A DNA stretch of 64,000 nucleotides, taken from the NCBI RefSeq assembly GCF_007923265.1, contig NZ_VOJA01000003.1, positions 558,001 through 622,000 of the forward strand. The letters are read 5' to 3'. The stretch's first letter is position 1. Every line of letters begins with the position of its first letter. This stretch comes from Francisella salimarina (GTDB taxonomy: Bacteria > Pseudomonadota > Gammaproteobacteria > Francisellales > Francisellaceae). The position numbers and the translations under genes are program-made. Under the pieces are notes generated by a model. It was not told the origin of the DNA. It saw only the letters and a list, made by a program, of their open reading frames with translations, and did not search any database. Of this stretch, positions 9,772 through 19,197 are shown one piece after another.

Positions 9772-10986
9772 TTGTCCAAAAAAATCTTCCTAATCTTAAT
9801 ATGGTTAAGTGCAGTAGCATTTTATATGTATACTCGCATGATAAATACTTCACTTTCAGCATTTTCTATACCATTGGTAAATCAATATGGATTTTCTAGT
9901 ATTGACATTGCTTTTGCGATATCAATATATAGTGTCGCAATGCTAATTATGAAGATACCTGTTGGAATTATAGTTGATAGATATGGTATTGATATCCCTG
10001 TAATGGTTGCGATGACAGTAGTTCTAATTGGAACTATAATTTTTGCTTTCCCTATTAACTCAGCTACTCTACTAGCTTCACGATTTATTATAGGTGTCGG
10101 TACAGCTTTTGCTATGTTGAGTGCTTATAGACTAACAAGTATTATTCTTAGTAAGCGTCTATTTGCAATTGCGACAGGTTTTATTTATTTCTTTGGCTCG
10201 TTAGCAGTTTCTATTTCAGGAGCGCCACTAAATTATGCTGTTAAGCAATACAGCTATACTTATATAGTTTTAACATTAGCAGGTATTATGCTTGTTATAT
10301 TGATGCTCTACTCTATTAGCAGATTTAAATATGGTAGGATTCCTAGAAGCGATGATATCAAATCATTTAGTGATTATTTTGCTGGTATTAAAGATATTTT
10401 CAAAGATAGACAAATAATCTTTACGATACTTTATGCTAGTCTTTTTACCTGTGTCTTTTTCAACACTATTGGCTATTGGGGAAATACTATCTTATTAAAT
10501 ACTAAGCTAGCTAGCCAACAAGCTGGTTTAATAGGTAATAGTATTGCATCACTTGCTTCTGGTATTGCTTCAATCGTTGTTGGTCTAATTATTGCTACTC
10601 AATTTCTTAAAAGAAGTCATATTTTTATTTTTACATCACTAGCTAGTATTTCGGTTATTATGATCTTTTATACCAACATCAGTAATATTTATATACTTAG
10701 TTTGGCTGCATTGTTTTTTGGTATTGGTTTTGGTTTTACAGGTATAGTTTTTGATACTGCAAATAAACGTAAGCAAAGTTATCTTGTTAGTATATTATCA
10801 CTACTATTTTTGGTTGAATATATCTTAAATAGCATTATTAATCCACTAGCTGCGTATATCCAAAAAGCTATCGTAGATTGTGGTTTTGCTACTTTTTTGA
10901 GTTATAAAATAGCTTATGGTTTATTCTTGGGATTATTGATTATTGCTAATATTTTAAGCTTTTATATAAAACCTCAAAAAATATAA
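9772..10986 (+). CDS. MFS transporter
   Basis: Inner-membrane major facilitator superfamily protein of 404 residues with about 12 hydrophobic helices. The loop between helices 2 and 3 reads GIIVDRYGIDIPV, the MFS motif-A position, and ASRFIIGVGTAFAMLS marks helix 4. The start appears to be a TTG at 9772 with AGG nine bases upstream, because no ATG lies before the first helix in frame. It follows the second Tas-like gene by 16 bases and is probably cotranscribed. The substrate is unknown. It converges with pabA. Confidence 0.85.
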   Translation: MSKKIFLILIWLSAVAFYMYTRMINTSLSAFSIPLVNQYGFSSIDIAFAISIYSVAMLIMKIPVGIIVDRYGIDIPVMVAMTVVLIGTIIFAFPINSATLLASRFIIGVGTAFAMLSAYRLTSIILSKRLFAIATGFIYFFGSLAVSISGAPLNYAVKQYSYTYIVLTLAGIMLVILMLYSISRFKYGRIPRSDDIKSFSDYFAGIKDIFKDRQIIFTILYASLFTCVFFNTIGYWGNTILLNTKLASQQAGLIGNSIASLASGIASIVVGLIIATQFLKRSHIFIFTSLASISVIMIFYTNISNIYILSLAALFFGIGFGFTGIVFDTANKRKQSYLVSILSLLFLVEYILNSIINPLAAYIQKAIVDCGFATFLSYKIAYGLFLGLLIIANILSFYIKPQKI

Positions 10987-11541
10987 TCAAAGAGCTAAAA
11001 AATTCTTTAAAGTTAATAAACCGTATTCGGTCAAATATGCTTCTGGATGATATTGAACACCAAAAATATTTGCATTTCGATGAGCAAAAGACATAATTTC
11101 ATCATTCTCGGTTGAGGCTAAAGTAATCAAAGGCTCTTTAATATCATTAACAATTAAAGAATGATAACGTGTTACAGCAAATTTCAGTGGATGATCTTTA
11201 TATAATGCTGATGATTGAAGCTGTTTAATCTCTGAGAGTTTGCCATGGCATATTTGTTTAGCTTTTATGATTTTTGCTCCATAATATTGAGCAATAAGCT
11301 GATGACCTAAACATATTCCTAACAAAGGCAAATTATTTTGCTGACAATACTCAATGATTGGATAGATATTTTTAATCTCATCTGGATGACCTGGTCCTGG
11401 GCCAATAATAATATGTGAATATTGCTCAATATTATCAATTTGCTCATCAGTTTTTACCATTGATACTTGATAGCCAAGATAAGTTATATAATCAACAATC
11501 GTACTACTAAATGAATCATAATGATCAATATATAAAACCAT
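10987..11541 (-). CDS. pabA: Aminodeoxychorismate synthase glutamine amidotransferase (PabA)
   Basis: Class I glutamine amidotransferase of 184 residues that hands ammonia to PabB for p-aminobenzoate synthesis. Motifs are YIDHYDSF, IIGPGPGHP, the nucleophile-cysteine motif LGICLGHQ, TRYHSLIV and the His-Glu motif GVQYHPEAYLTEYG. It lies one base downstream of the pabBC stop in the same orientation, which supports a folate role instead of a tryptophan role (TrpG). The length is typical of the family. Confidence 0.9.
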   Translation of the reverse strand: MVLYIDHYDSFSSTIVDYITYLGYQVSMVKTDEQIDNIEQYSHIIIGPGPGHPDEIKNIYPIIEYCQQNNLPLLGICLGHQLIAQYYGAKIIKAKQICHGKLSEIKQLQSSALYKDHPLKFAVTRYHSLIVNDIKEPLITLASTENDEIMSFAHRNANIFGVQYHPEAYLTEYGLLTLKNFLAL

Positions 11542-11542
11542 C

Positions 11543-13306
11543 TTAAATCTCCAAATACGCTGGTATCAAACCTCTGACACTATTAATAAGATATATTTTA
11601 TCAGCTGTTTTTAGATCATTTAAATTTAGGCTTTTGGATTGCAGTTTGCCTTGAGAAATTAAAGATTTTCTTGCAACACCTGCTAAGACACCATCTTCTA
11701 ATTTTGGTGTGTAAAGTTTATCATTTTTCTCAATAACTATATTATGAAACCTAGTTTCAGTAATATTATCTTTTTCATTTAAATAGATAAGCTCACAATT
11801 TTTATCTTGAATATATTTATGATGTATTTGAGTATAAAAGCCTCGTGTCGAACTATGTGTAGTTTTGTGCTGAAATAATTTATTAGCTGAATTTATTTTC
11901 TCAGGGCAGATTTTTAGTTTAATAGCTTGTTGATCTGTAGTATTAATTTCAGTATGCTCGATATTTATAGACTTATCATAATGATATTCTAGTCGGATTT
12001 TATATTCTTTATCATCAGTTAATTGCTCTACATAATCATATAGTTGATCTTTAATCTTGCAAATATCAACATCAAAAAATAACTGCCTAGCAGAGTCCTC
12101 AAGCCTATCTAAATGTAACTCTAAATTTCTAAATTTATTATGGTAATAAAGGCTCTCAATTAAGCAAAAATCTGGTTGGTAAATTTGGCGTATAAAATTT
12201 ATCTTGGTATTCATTTCTTGCCATTCTGACTGTGCATCTGAATAAACAGTAATACCACCACCTACACCAATTTGTAAGTTATCATGATATTGTTGAATCG
12301 TGCGAATAGCAACATTAAAGCACATATCATTATTTGGCATAATATATCCAATACTTCCAGTATAAACTCCCCTTTTACCTTTTTCTATTTGTTTGATTAG
12401 TTCCATAGTTCGTTTTTTAGGTGCTCCTGTAATCGAACCACATGGAAATAAGCCATCTAAAAGCTTTCGAAAAGATATCTGTTTATCTACTTTTGCTGAA
12501 ATTTGTGAAGTCATTTGTAGTAGATTCTTGTATTTCTCTATTGAGAAAAGTTTATCTACCTTAACAGTATGAGTTTTTGCAATAGCGGATAAATCATTAC
12601 GCAAAAGATCGACAATTATTAAGTTCTCCGCCCTATTCTTATCACATGATAATAATTCCTTGTATATCTTTTGATCTTCTAAGTCATTACCTGTCAACTT
12701 TGCTGTGCCTTTCATTGGATTAACAAGTAAATTATCAGCTTCTTTTTTAAAGAAAAGCTCAGGCGAAATTGATATTATATCTGGGTTTAAAAATGGTAAA
12801 TATGCAGCATATTTAACTGATTGTTGTTGTTTGAGCTTATTGTACAACTCATAGCTAGTAAGCTTTGTAGTAGCTAAGATGTTTTTAGTTAAATTAATCT
12901 GATAGCTTTCACCATTAATAAGTGCTTGTTGAACTTCATCAAAGCTTTTTTGATAATCTGCAAAATGAAGACTATCTATCATTAGATCTATATTTTTATC
13001 TGAAACTATATTCTTGGGGATTTCATTTGAATAATTACTAAAAGCGACAAAATGAAGTAATTTACCATCATCAAAATCGCATAAATCATAAAGATTATTA
13101 TTAAGATAATAACTAGCTTCATAACTTAAATACCCAACTAGATATGAGCCTTGTTGCTGCAGTTCTTCCAATTGCCTAAAAGCTAACTCAAGTGATTCTT
13201 TATCGTTAGCTATAACTTCTGCAACTGGATTGTAAAAATAGTAGCTTTGCTTATTCGTTAAAGTATCTTCAAGAATTGCAAATTGTGGTAATTGGATATT
13301 ACTCAT
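11543..13306 (-). CDS. pabB: Fused aminodeoxychorismate synthase component I / aminodeoxychorismate lyase
   Basis: Bifunctional 587-residue protein making p-aminobenzoate from chorismate. Residues ~1-370 form a chorismate-binding enzyme: SISPELFFKK, MKGTAK, RAENLIIVDLLRNDLS, LFPCGSITGAPKKR and YTGSIGYI. Residues ~375-587 form a class IV aminotransferase-like PabC domain: LIESLYYHNKFRNLELHLDRL (first part LIESLYYHN), EYHYDKS, ETRFHNIVIEKND and LEDGVLAGVARK. Most enterobacteria encode these as two proteins, but PabB-PabC fusions are known in other bacteria. Its start overlaps the upstream AMP-ligase gene by 8 bases, and pabA follows at 1 base, so the three are probably translated together. Confidence 0.9.
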   Translation of the reverse strand: MSNIQLPQFAILEDTLTNKQSYYFYNPVAEVIANDKESLELAFRQLEELQQQGSYLVGYLSYEASYYLNNNLYDLCDFDDGKLLHFVAFSNYSNEIPKNIVSDKNIDLMIDSLHFADYQKSFDEVQQALINGESYQINLTKNILATTKLTSYELYNKLKQQQSVKYAAYLPFLNPDIISISPELFFKKEADNLLVNPMKGTAKLTGNDLEDQKIYKELLSCDKNRAENLIIVDLLRNDLSAIAKTHTVKVDKLFSIEKYKNLLQMTSQISAKVDKQISFRKLLDGLFPCGSITGAPKKRTMELIKQIEKGKRGVYTGSIGYIMPNNDMCFNVAIRTIQQYHDNLQIGVGGGITVYSDAQSEWQEMNTKINFIRQIYQPDFCLIESLYYHNKFRNLELHLDRLEDSARQLFFDVDICKIKDQLYDYVEQLTDDKEYKIRLEYHYDKSINIEHTEINTTDQQAIKLKICPEKINSANKLFQHKTTHSSTRGFYTQIHHKYIQDKNCELIYLNEKDNITETRFHNIVIEKNDKLYTPKLEDGVLAGVARKSLISQGKLQSKSLNLNDLKTADKIYLINSVRGLIPAYLEI

Positions 13307-14669
13307 GATTAATCATTTCTTTTAGTTTTTTTCTATCAGTTTTACCAGTTGTCGTTGTTGGAATTTCATCAATATAAATAATTCCAGCTAATTTTTTGTA
13401 TTCAGCTACATAATTGCCTAGCTTATTATTTATAAACTCTAATGAGTACTGCTCAGATGCTACCAAATATGCCCAAATAGTTTCCCCCCATATTTTATCT
13501 TTTTTAGATGTAACTATGCAATTATCTATATTTGGTATTTTCAAAATCGCTGCTTCTAACTCAATTGGAGATATATTTGAACCACCTTTAATTATTATAT
13601 CTTTATAACGTCCATAAAAACTAAGCTCATGGCTTTGAGCATCGAAACTACCTATATCTCCTGTTTCTAACCACTCAGTTTTGATATTTAGAGGTAGCAT
13701 ATTATTTTTGATGAAGATTTTACCATAGTCACTATTTTCAAATTTAACTATTTTTACTTGAGTATCTGCAAAAACTTTAACTTTATTAACTGTATTGGCA
13801 GATATATTTTGACCATATCCAAAAACCTCTGTCATACCTAAACCATTTAGCAATGGTATACCAAGTTTATTTTCAACTTGATTTGCTAAACTTTCACTAA
13901 CTATATCACCAGCAACACTTAGATAGCATAAATTATTATTACTATAAATATTTTGCTCTAACAAAAAATGATACATTGTCGGTAACAGTGCTAAAGCAGT
14001 TACATTATTTTGGTTAATAATCTCTGCTATTAATCTTGCATCAAATTCACGGATAATTGTTATATTTAATCCAATAGCTAATGCTGGTAAGATTTGATAA
14101 GAAAAAGCAAAAGCATGATTTATTGATAATGCTACTAATAAGTGGTCATTTTGTTTAAGACCTAAATCATTAATTCTATCATTAGCATATTTGATTATTT
14201 GATTAATATCATGAAGATGCTTTTGATAAAATCCTGTTGTTCCAGAGCTTACATGCGCTGTTAGAGATCTAGCATAAATCGAATAATCTTGCGTATATTC
14301 AAGACTTTCAAAAAACGATATCGGATTTTCTATATACAATTTATTTACTTCAAGACTAGATATTTTATCTGTAATAAATAAACTATCATCTTCAATTATC
14401 GCTGCTAGCTCATTATCAACCAATCTTGGATTCATTGGCACAAAAATATCTATATCTGCTATCCAACTAGCTATATATAAGCTTACAGATAATGGCGAGT
14501 TTTTTAGATTTGAGTATGTTTTCCTATAACCACAAGACTCTAAGAATCTAGCTAAACTATATGATTTTTGCAAAATTTCATAATAGCTATATCTTATGTT
14601 ATCAAAATATATATAAGTATCTTTACCATATTTTTCTATATTTGCTAAAAAATCTCTAAGTTGATGCAT
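13299..14669 (-). CDS. AMP-forming acyl-CoA synthetase/ligase family protein in the pab operon
   Basis: ANL-superfamily enzyme of about 456 residues. The phosphate-binding loop is LTAHVSSGTTGFYQKH, followed by LNGLGMTEVFGYG, the ATP-binding aspartate motif WLETGDIGSFD, GRYKDIIIKGGSNISPIELE and the C-terminal lysine motif TTTGKTDRKKL. These are the complete adenylation motifs. The stop overlaps the start of pabBC by 8 bases, so it is coupled to p-aminobenzoate synthesis, though no ligase step is known there. The ATG at 14669 is preferred over an in-frame TTG at 14681. Substrate unknown; an aryl or acyl acid is possible. Confidence 0.8.
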   Translation of the reverse strand: MHQLRDFLANIEKYGKDTYIYFDNIRYSYYEILQKSYSLARFLESCGYRKTYSNLKNSPLSVSLYIASWIADIDIFVPMNPRLVDNELAAIIEDDSLFITDKISSLEVNKLYIENPISFFESLEYTQDYSIYARSLTAHVSSGTTGFYQKHLHDINQIIKYANDRINDLGLKQNDHLLVALSINHAFAFSYQILPALAIGLNITIIREFDARLIAEIINQNNVTALALLPTMYHFLLEQNIYSNNNLCYLSVAGDIVSESLANQVENKLGIPLLNGLGMTEVFGYGQNISANTVNKVKVFADTQVKIVKFENSDYGKIFIKNNMLPLNIKTEWLETGDIGSFDAQSHELSFYGRYKDIIIKGGSNISPIELEAAILKIPNIDNCIVTSKKDKIWGETIWAYLVASEQYSLEFINNKLGNYVAEYKKLAGIIYIDEIPTTTTGKTDRKKLKEMINHE

Positions 14670-14749
14670 ATTTGCGGGCAATAAGTTATATAAGCATTTG
14701 CCAATATGATATATTAAATAACAAAATTTACTCTAATTTATCTAACAAA

Positions 14750-15103
14750 ATGAAACAATCTCTGTTTTTATCTAATATGGAAATATATGTAAGTCTTGGC
14801 TGCTCTGAAGAGGAAAGATCTCACAAGCAAATGATAACTCTAGACTTAGAACTTGAGTTTAGCCAAAACTATAGCGCAAGTAATTCTGATAATCTTGAAG
14901 AAACTATTTGCTATTATACTCTGAGAAATAACACTCAACACTTTTGTGATAACATTAGCTGTAATCTTATAGAGTACTTAGCTAAGCAAATTTATCTGTT
15001 TATTGGAGAAAAACATAGAGATATAACAATCAAATACTTGAAACTTAACAAAAAGCCCCCAGTTTCACAGATAGGCTCTGCTTCTTTTATTATTAGGAAT
15101 TAA
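14750..15103 (+). CDS. folB: Dihydroneopterin aldolase
   Basis: Cytoplasmic enzyme converting dihydroneopterin to 6-hydroxymethyl-dihydropterin and glycolaldehyde. With the ATG at 14750 the protein has 117 residues, the normal FolB size. It shows the N-terminal strand LFLSNMEIYVSLGCSEEER, read as MEIYVSLGCSEEER (family GxxxxEr), the helix EETICYYTL replacing the usual DTVDYG, the segment LIEYLAKQI and the end KLNKKPPVSQIGSASFII. An in-frame TTG at 14672 would add 26 unconserved residues and is not used. folKP starts one base after its stop. Confidence 0.85.
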   Translation: MKQSLFLSNMEIYVSLGCSEEERSHKQMITLDLELEFSQNYSASNSDNLEETICYYTLRNNTQHFCDNISCNLIEYLAKQIYLFIGEKHRDITIKYLKLNKKPPVSQIGSASFIIRN

Positions 15104-15104
15104 T

Positions 15105-16370
15105 GTGCAATATATTATAGGGATTGGAACAAATATTGGTTTCACTATCGAGAATATTCATCTTGCGTTAGATGCTCTAGCATCATACCAGAACATAAGA
15201 ATTATTAGAAAAGCTAGCTTATATAGTAGTAAAGCATTACTCAAAGAAAATGCCCCAAAAGAATGGGATATTACATTTTTAAATACCGCTGTAAAAATTA
15301 GTACGTCTCTCAAACCTCAAGATTTGTTGATAGTTTTAAAAGATATAGAAGAAAAAATTGGTAGAGATCTAGATGCTCCAATTTGGTCTCCTAGGCTTAT
15401 TGATTTAGATATACTATCAGCTGAGGATTTAGTAGTAGATACAGCTAAACTTACAATTCCTCACAAAGAATTAATAAACCGTAGCTTTGCTCTAGCTCCA
15501 TTACTAGAATTATCCAAAGGTTGGCACCATCCAAAATATGTTGAATGGAATCTAAGCCTAAGACTAAAAGAGCTAGAACCAATTGAAAAACTTAATCAAA
15601 CACTATCAAATACAATGCGCATGGGTATAGTTAACTTATCAGATCAGTCTTTTTCAGACGGAGATTTTGATGATACTAAGCGTAAATCAAATTTTATTGA
15701 GCTAATAAATAATGGTGCTGAAATTATTGATATTGGTGCTGAATCGACCAAGCCTAATGCTACTGCTACTAGTGTAGATGAAGAGTTTAATAAATTAGAT
15801 GAATTCTTTGAATATCTTAAAACACAACTTAATGATTTAAATTATAAACCTCTTGTAAGTATTGATACACGTAGATTTGAAGTCATGAGTAAAATCTTAG
15901 AAAAACATCATGATATCATCTGGATGATAAATGATGTTGAATGTAATGATATTGAGAAAAAAGCTCAACTTATAGCTAAATATAAAAAGAAATATGTAAT
16001 AACTCATAATTTAGGCATCACAGATAGAAATCAATATTTAGATAAAGAAAACGCTATAGATAATGTATATGAGTTTATTGAGAACAAAAAACAAGTTCTC
16101 CTAAACCATGGTGTAGAGCAACAAAATATATATTTTGATGTAGGCTTTGGTTTTGGTAAAAAAGCAGATACTGCAAAATACTTATTAGAAAATATTGTTA
16201 ATATAAAACAAAAACTAAATCTAAAAGCATTAGTTGGACATTCACGTAAACCATCTGTATTAGGTATTCCTAAAGATAGTCACATCAGTACTTTAGATAG
16301 TGCTACAAGAGAACTTTCAAGAAAGTTAGAAAAACTCAATATTGATATTATAAGAGTACATAAAATTTAG
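15105..16370 (+). CDS. folK: Bifunctional HPPK/DHPS (FolK-FolP fusion)
   Basis: Fused 421-residue enzyme performing two consecutive folate steps: pyrophosphorylation of hydroxymethyl-dihydropterin and condensation with p-aminobenzoate. The first ~155 residues are HPPK: IGIGTNIG, ALLKENAPKEW, FLNTAVKI, the motif SPRLIDLDIL and IPHKELINRSFALAPL. The rest is DHPS: MGIVNLSDQSFSDG, IIDIGAESTKPNA, VSIDTRRFEVM, YFDVGFGFGKK, ALVGHSRKPSVLG and IIRVHKI. FolK-FolP fusions are established for Francisella. Translation starts at GTG, one base after folB, so the enzymes that hand on the same intermediate are made together. Confidence 0.93.
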   Translation: MQYIIGIGTNIGFTIENIHLALDALASYQNIRIIRKASLYSSKALLKENAPKEWDITFLNTAVKISTSLKPQDLLIVLKDIEEKIGRDLDAPIWSPRLIDLDILSAEDLVVDTAKLTIPHKELINRSFALAPLLELSKGWHHPKYVEWNLSLRLKELEPIEKLNQTLSNTMRMGIVNLSDQSFSDGDFDDTKRKSNFIELINNGAEIIDIGAESTKPNATATSVDEEFNKLDEFFEYLKTQLNDLNYKPLVSIDTRRFEVMSKILEKHHDIIWMINDVECNDIEKKAQLIAKYKKKYVITHNLGITDRNQYLDKENAIDNVYEFIENKKQVLLNHGVEQQNIYFDVGFGFGKKADTAKYLLENIVNIKQKLNLKALVGHSRKPSVLGIPKDSHISTLDSATRELSRKLEKLNIDIIRVHKI

Positions 16371-16382
16371 TAAGGAAAAATT

Positions 16383-17303
16383 ATGCCATACCATCCAGCA
16401 TTAGAGTCGCTATTAGATACTCCTGAAATAAGAAGAATAAAAAAATTAGATTTAAGAGATCAGCGTAAGATATTTGCAGATCTTTCAATAGCACAAATCA
16501 AGCGCCTACCTCGCCCTGATATTATCGAAGAAGATATTAAGTTAGAAAATGATACTATATTAAGGCATTATAAACCTAAAAAAGCATCTGATAAAGCTGT
16601 ACTTTTTATTCATGGTGGTGGTTGGTGTTTAGGATCAATAAATACTTATGATAATGTATGTAGATACTTATGTAATCAGGGAAATTTAAATATTTTCTCA
16701 TTAGAGTACGGTCTGGGTCCTGAACATAAATATCCTGTTGCTGTTAATCATGCGCTATATGCTTATGATTGGCTTTATGAAAATATTTCTAAGTTTAATT
16801 TATCTACTAAAAATATTTTTGTAATGGGAGATAGTGCTGGTGGAAATCTTGTAACTATAATATGCCATGAACGTCAAGAAAATATGCCAAAAGCACAAAT
16901 CTTGGTTTATCCTGCAGTTGATATGTATACTAAATATGACAGCAATACTAAATTTGATGAGTATAAATATCATCTCACTACCGAATGGTCAGAGCTATTT
17001 CTAAAAGCATATATAGACGAAGATATAATGTCAGAGCCTAAAAAGCTTAGACAACCAAGAATCTCTCCACTATTTTATAAAGATACAAAGCAGCCTGATA
17101 CACTAATTGTAGCGGCTACTCATGATATCCTTATAGATGGTATCTATGCTTATGAAGAAAAGCTAAAACAACAAGGTACTTATGTCGAAACTCACTATGA
17201 TGATGAAATGTATCATGGTTTTATGGGGGGGCTTGGAGTAGTTCCATTTGAAAACCCTAAAATAGCTTTAGATAAAGTAATTGAGTTTATAAATAAACGA
17301 TAG
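16383..17303 (+). CDS. Alpha/beta-hydrolase, hormone-sensitive-lipase family esterase
   Basis: Carboxylesterase-like protein of 306 residues. It has the oxyanion motif LFIHGGGWCLGS (~75), the nucleophile motif VMGDSAGGNLV (Ser ~151), an acid residue in AATHDILIDG (~243) and the catalytic His in MYHGFM (~277). This is the HSL/family IV esterase arrangement. There is no signal peptide, so it is probably cytoplasmic. An AAGGAAAAATT element precedes the ATG and folKP ends 12 bases upstream. The natural substrate is not evident. Confidence 0.87.
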   Translation: MPYHPALESLLDTPEIRRIKKLDLRDQRKIFADLSIAQIKRLPRPDIIEEDIKLENDTILRHYKPKKASDKAVLFIHGGGWCLGSINTYDNVCRYLCNQGNLNIFSLEYGLGPEHKYPVAVNHALYAYDWLYENISKFNLSTKNIFVMGDSAGGNLVTIICHERQENMPKAQILVYPAVDMYTKYDSNTKFDEYKYHLTTEWSELFLKAYIDEDIMSEPKKLRQPRISPLFYKDTKQPDTLIVAATHDILIDGIYAYEEKLKQQGTYVETHYDDEMYHGFMGGLGVVPFENPKIALDKVIEFINKR

Positions 17304-17318
17304 ATATTGGTTAGATAT

Positions 17319-17819
17319 ATGATTCCAATTTTTAAAACTGATAAAAAATCTGGCGAGAAATCAGAAGAACTTATTAGAAAATTTAATGACTTACCTGCTT
17401 TTGTTGCAACTGGTGGTGAGATAGTTTTTGTATCAAATGACTTTTTGGAAGTACATCTAAGGTTTAATTTGACAGATAATACCAAAAACTATCATGGTAC
17501 TGGTTTTGGTGGAGCTATATACTCATCATTAGATCCAATTTATCCATTACAGTTATGTAATATTCTTGGTGATGATTATGTGGTTTGGGATTTATCAGCT
17601 AATATAGATTATCTTAGACCAATTACACATCATGTTTATGCAAGATTTCTACTATCACAAGAGATTATCAATAAAATAAAGCAAGATGTTATAACCAAAA
17701 ATAAATCTGTAATTAGTTTACCTGTCTGCTATGAAGATACTGATAATAATATTTATGCTGAAGCAACCAAAACTATATATATTGCCGATCGAGAGTATTT
17801 CAATAATCGTAAAAAGTAG
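17319..17819 (+). CDS. DUF4442 / hotdog-fold thioesterase-like protein
   Basis: The 166-residue protein matches the DUF4442 hotdog pattern: a central segment NYHGTGFGGAIYSSLDP with the strand DDYVVWDLSANIDYLRPI and a later strand AEATKTIYIADR. The GTGFGG loop occupies the position where hotdog thioesterases hold the acyl-CoA. Activity is not shown by sequence. A TTG at 17307 is in frame, but the ATG at 17319 is preferred. The esterase gene ends 15 bases earlier, so the pair may be cotranscribed. It converges with bioA. Confidence 0.75.
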   Translation: MIPIFKTDKKSGEKSEELIRKFNDLPAFVATGGEIVFVSNDFLEVHLRFNLTDNTKNYHGTGFGGAIYSSLDPIYPLQLCNILGDDYVVWDLSANIDYLRPITHHVYARFLLSQEIINKIKQDVITKNKSVISLPVCYEDTDNNIYAEATKTIYIADREYFNNRKK

Positions 17820-17820
17820 T

Positions 17821-19107
17821 TTAAATAAATGTATTTAATATAGATTGTATTGTTGCGTTCTTTAACAACTCAATTTCTTGTTGTGTACTATTTAGTGGTG
17901 GTAGCCAGTAGATAGTATTTCCTAGTGGTCTTAATAATACGCCTAATTTTATAGCTTCTCGATAGACATCTAAGCCAGCTCTTTTTTTATCAATATTTAA
18001 ATCTGTCGCTATAACAGCTCCAATACCTCTGATATTTTTTATAATCGGTAATTGTTCTTGTAGTTCTAAAAATGATTCACAAAATTGTTTTTCAAGATCT
18101 TTAACATTGTTAAGTATATGTTCTTCTTCAAATATATCCAATACTGCATTTGCTACTACAGCTCCTAAAACATTACCACTATGAGTATGTGAATGTAAAA
18201 AGGCTTTAGTTAACTGATCATCATAAAACATCTCATAATACTGATTTTTTGTCAAAACAATACTAAAAGGTATAATTCCAGAGGTTAATCCTTTTGATAC
18301 ACACAAAAAATCAGGCTTAATATCAAGATATTCATAAGCAAAAAATTTACCCAGTCGCCCTACTCCGGTCATTATCTCATCAAAAATAATATAAACATCA
18401 TTTTCCTTACACCAACTGCAAAGTCTATTTAAGTAATCTTTGCTATAAATCAACATACCTCCTGCACCTTGACAAATTGGCTCTACTATTAAGGCATTAA
18501 TAAATTCTTTGTGTTGCTCAAGATATTCCTGCGATTTATTCCAATACCCTTCAGCATCTGACCAGAGTGGATCACTTTTGCCACTAACATACGGAATATT
18601 TTTCAGTTTAAAACTATCAAATAATAATGGCTTATACGGATCAGAGTATAAACCACAATCACTAACACTCATAGTTGCCAATGTCTCACCATGATATGAG
18701 TTTTCAAGACAAATAAACTTAGTTTTTTTAGTTTGATTTTGAAAGCTTCTAAGGTGTGTCGTCATTTTTAGAGCTATCTCTACAGCACAAGATCCATCAC
18801 TTGCGTATAAAGTTTTATCCATACCTGTCAAATTACAAATTCTTTGACTAAACCTATCTATTTCATCATTTGTAGTATTTGCAAATATTGTATGCTCATA
18901 TTTATCCAGTTGTGTCTTAAGCTTATCTATTATGTATGGGTGTCTATGTCCAAGAGACTTACACCACCAACTTGATGTAGCATCAAAAAGCTTTCTATTA
19001 TCTTTAGTGTAGATATATCTCCCTTCAGTTCTATAAACATTCATAGGAGGTGATTTTTCAAAGTCTTTCATTTGCGTACATGGATGCCATATATTTGAAC
19101 TATACAT
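17821..19107 (-). CDS. bioA: Adenosylmethionine-8-amino-7-oxononanoate aminotransferase
   Basis: PLP enzyme making 7,8-diaminopelargonate in biotin synthesis. The 428-residue product shows IWHPCTQMKDF and LFDATSSWWCKSLGHRHP (substrate-recognition tryptophans), YASDGSCAVEIALKM, ENSYHGETLATMSV, IFDEIMTGVGRLG, the PLP-lysine motif LCVSKGLTSG and HSHTHSGN. The start codon lies immediately beside a candidate BirA operator half-site. It is transcribed away from bioBFCD, as in many gammaproteobacteria. Length and motifs are normal. Confidence 0.95.
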   Translation of the reverse strand: MYSSNIWHPCTQMKDFEKSPPMNVYRTEGRYIYTKDNRKLFDATSSWWCKSLGHRHPYIIDKLKTQLDKYEHTIFANTTNDEIDRFSQRICNLTGMDKTLYASDGSCAVEIALKMTTHLRSFQNQTKKTKFICLENSYHGETLATMSVSDCGLYSDPYKPLLFDSFKLKNIPYVSGKSDPLWSDAEGYWNKSQEYLEQHKEFINALIVEPICQGAGGMLIYSKDYLNRLCSWCKENDVYIIFDEIMTGVGRLGKFFAYEYLDIKPDFLCVSKGLTSGIIPFSIVLTKNQYYEMFYDDQLTKAFLHSHTHSGNVLGAVVANAVLDIFEEEHILNNVKDLEKQFCESFLELQEQLPIIKNIRGIGAVIATDLNIDKKRAGLDVYREAIKLGVLLRPLGNTIYWLPPLNSTQQEIELLKNATIQSILNTFI

Positions 19108-19108
19108 A

Positions 19109-19141
19109 TTGTAAACCTTTTATAGAATATTAAGTTGACAT
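19109..19141. promoter_or_regulatory. Candidate BirA operator between bioA and bioB
   Basis: A perfect BirA half-site TTGTAAACC (19109-19117) is followed, after 15 bases, by AGTTGACAT (19133-19141), which matches the other half-site GGTTTACAA at 6 of 9 positions. The left half-site covers the region just before the bioA start codon; the right one covers the -35 box of the candidate bioB promoter. A BirA with a DNA-binding domain is encoded 3.5 kb away, which fits autogenous biotin control. Spacer length and half-site were judged by eye. Confidence 0.65.
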
Positions 19142-19162
19142 AAATTGTACACAAGATATAAA
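19135..19162 (+). promoter_or_regulatory. Candidate sigma-70 promoter of bioBFCD
   Basis: A consensus TTGACA (19135-19140) and TATAAA (19157-19162) are separated by 16 bases, ending 35 bases before the bioB ATG. The -35 box overlaps the weaker half of the candidate BirA operator, so repressor binding would block RNA polymerase. Confidence 0.65.
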
Positions 19163-19197
19163 ATACTTTACAACTTTAAAACAATTTTTTATAAAAA

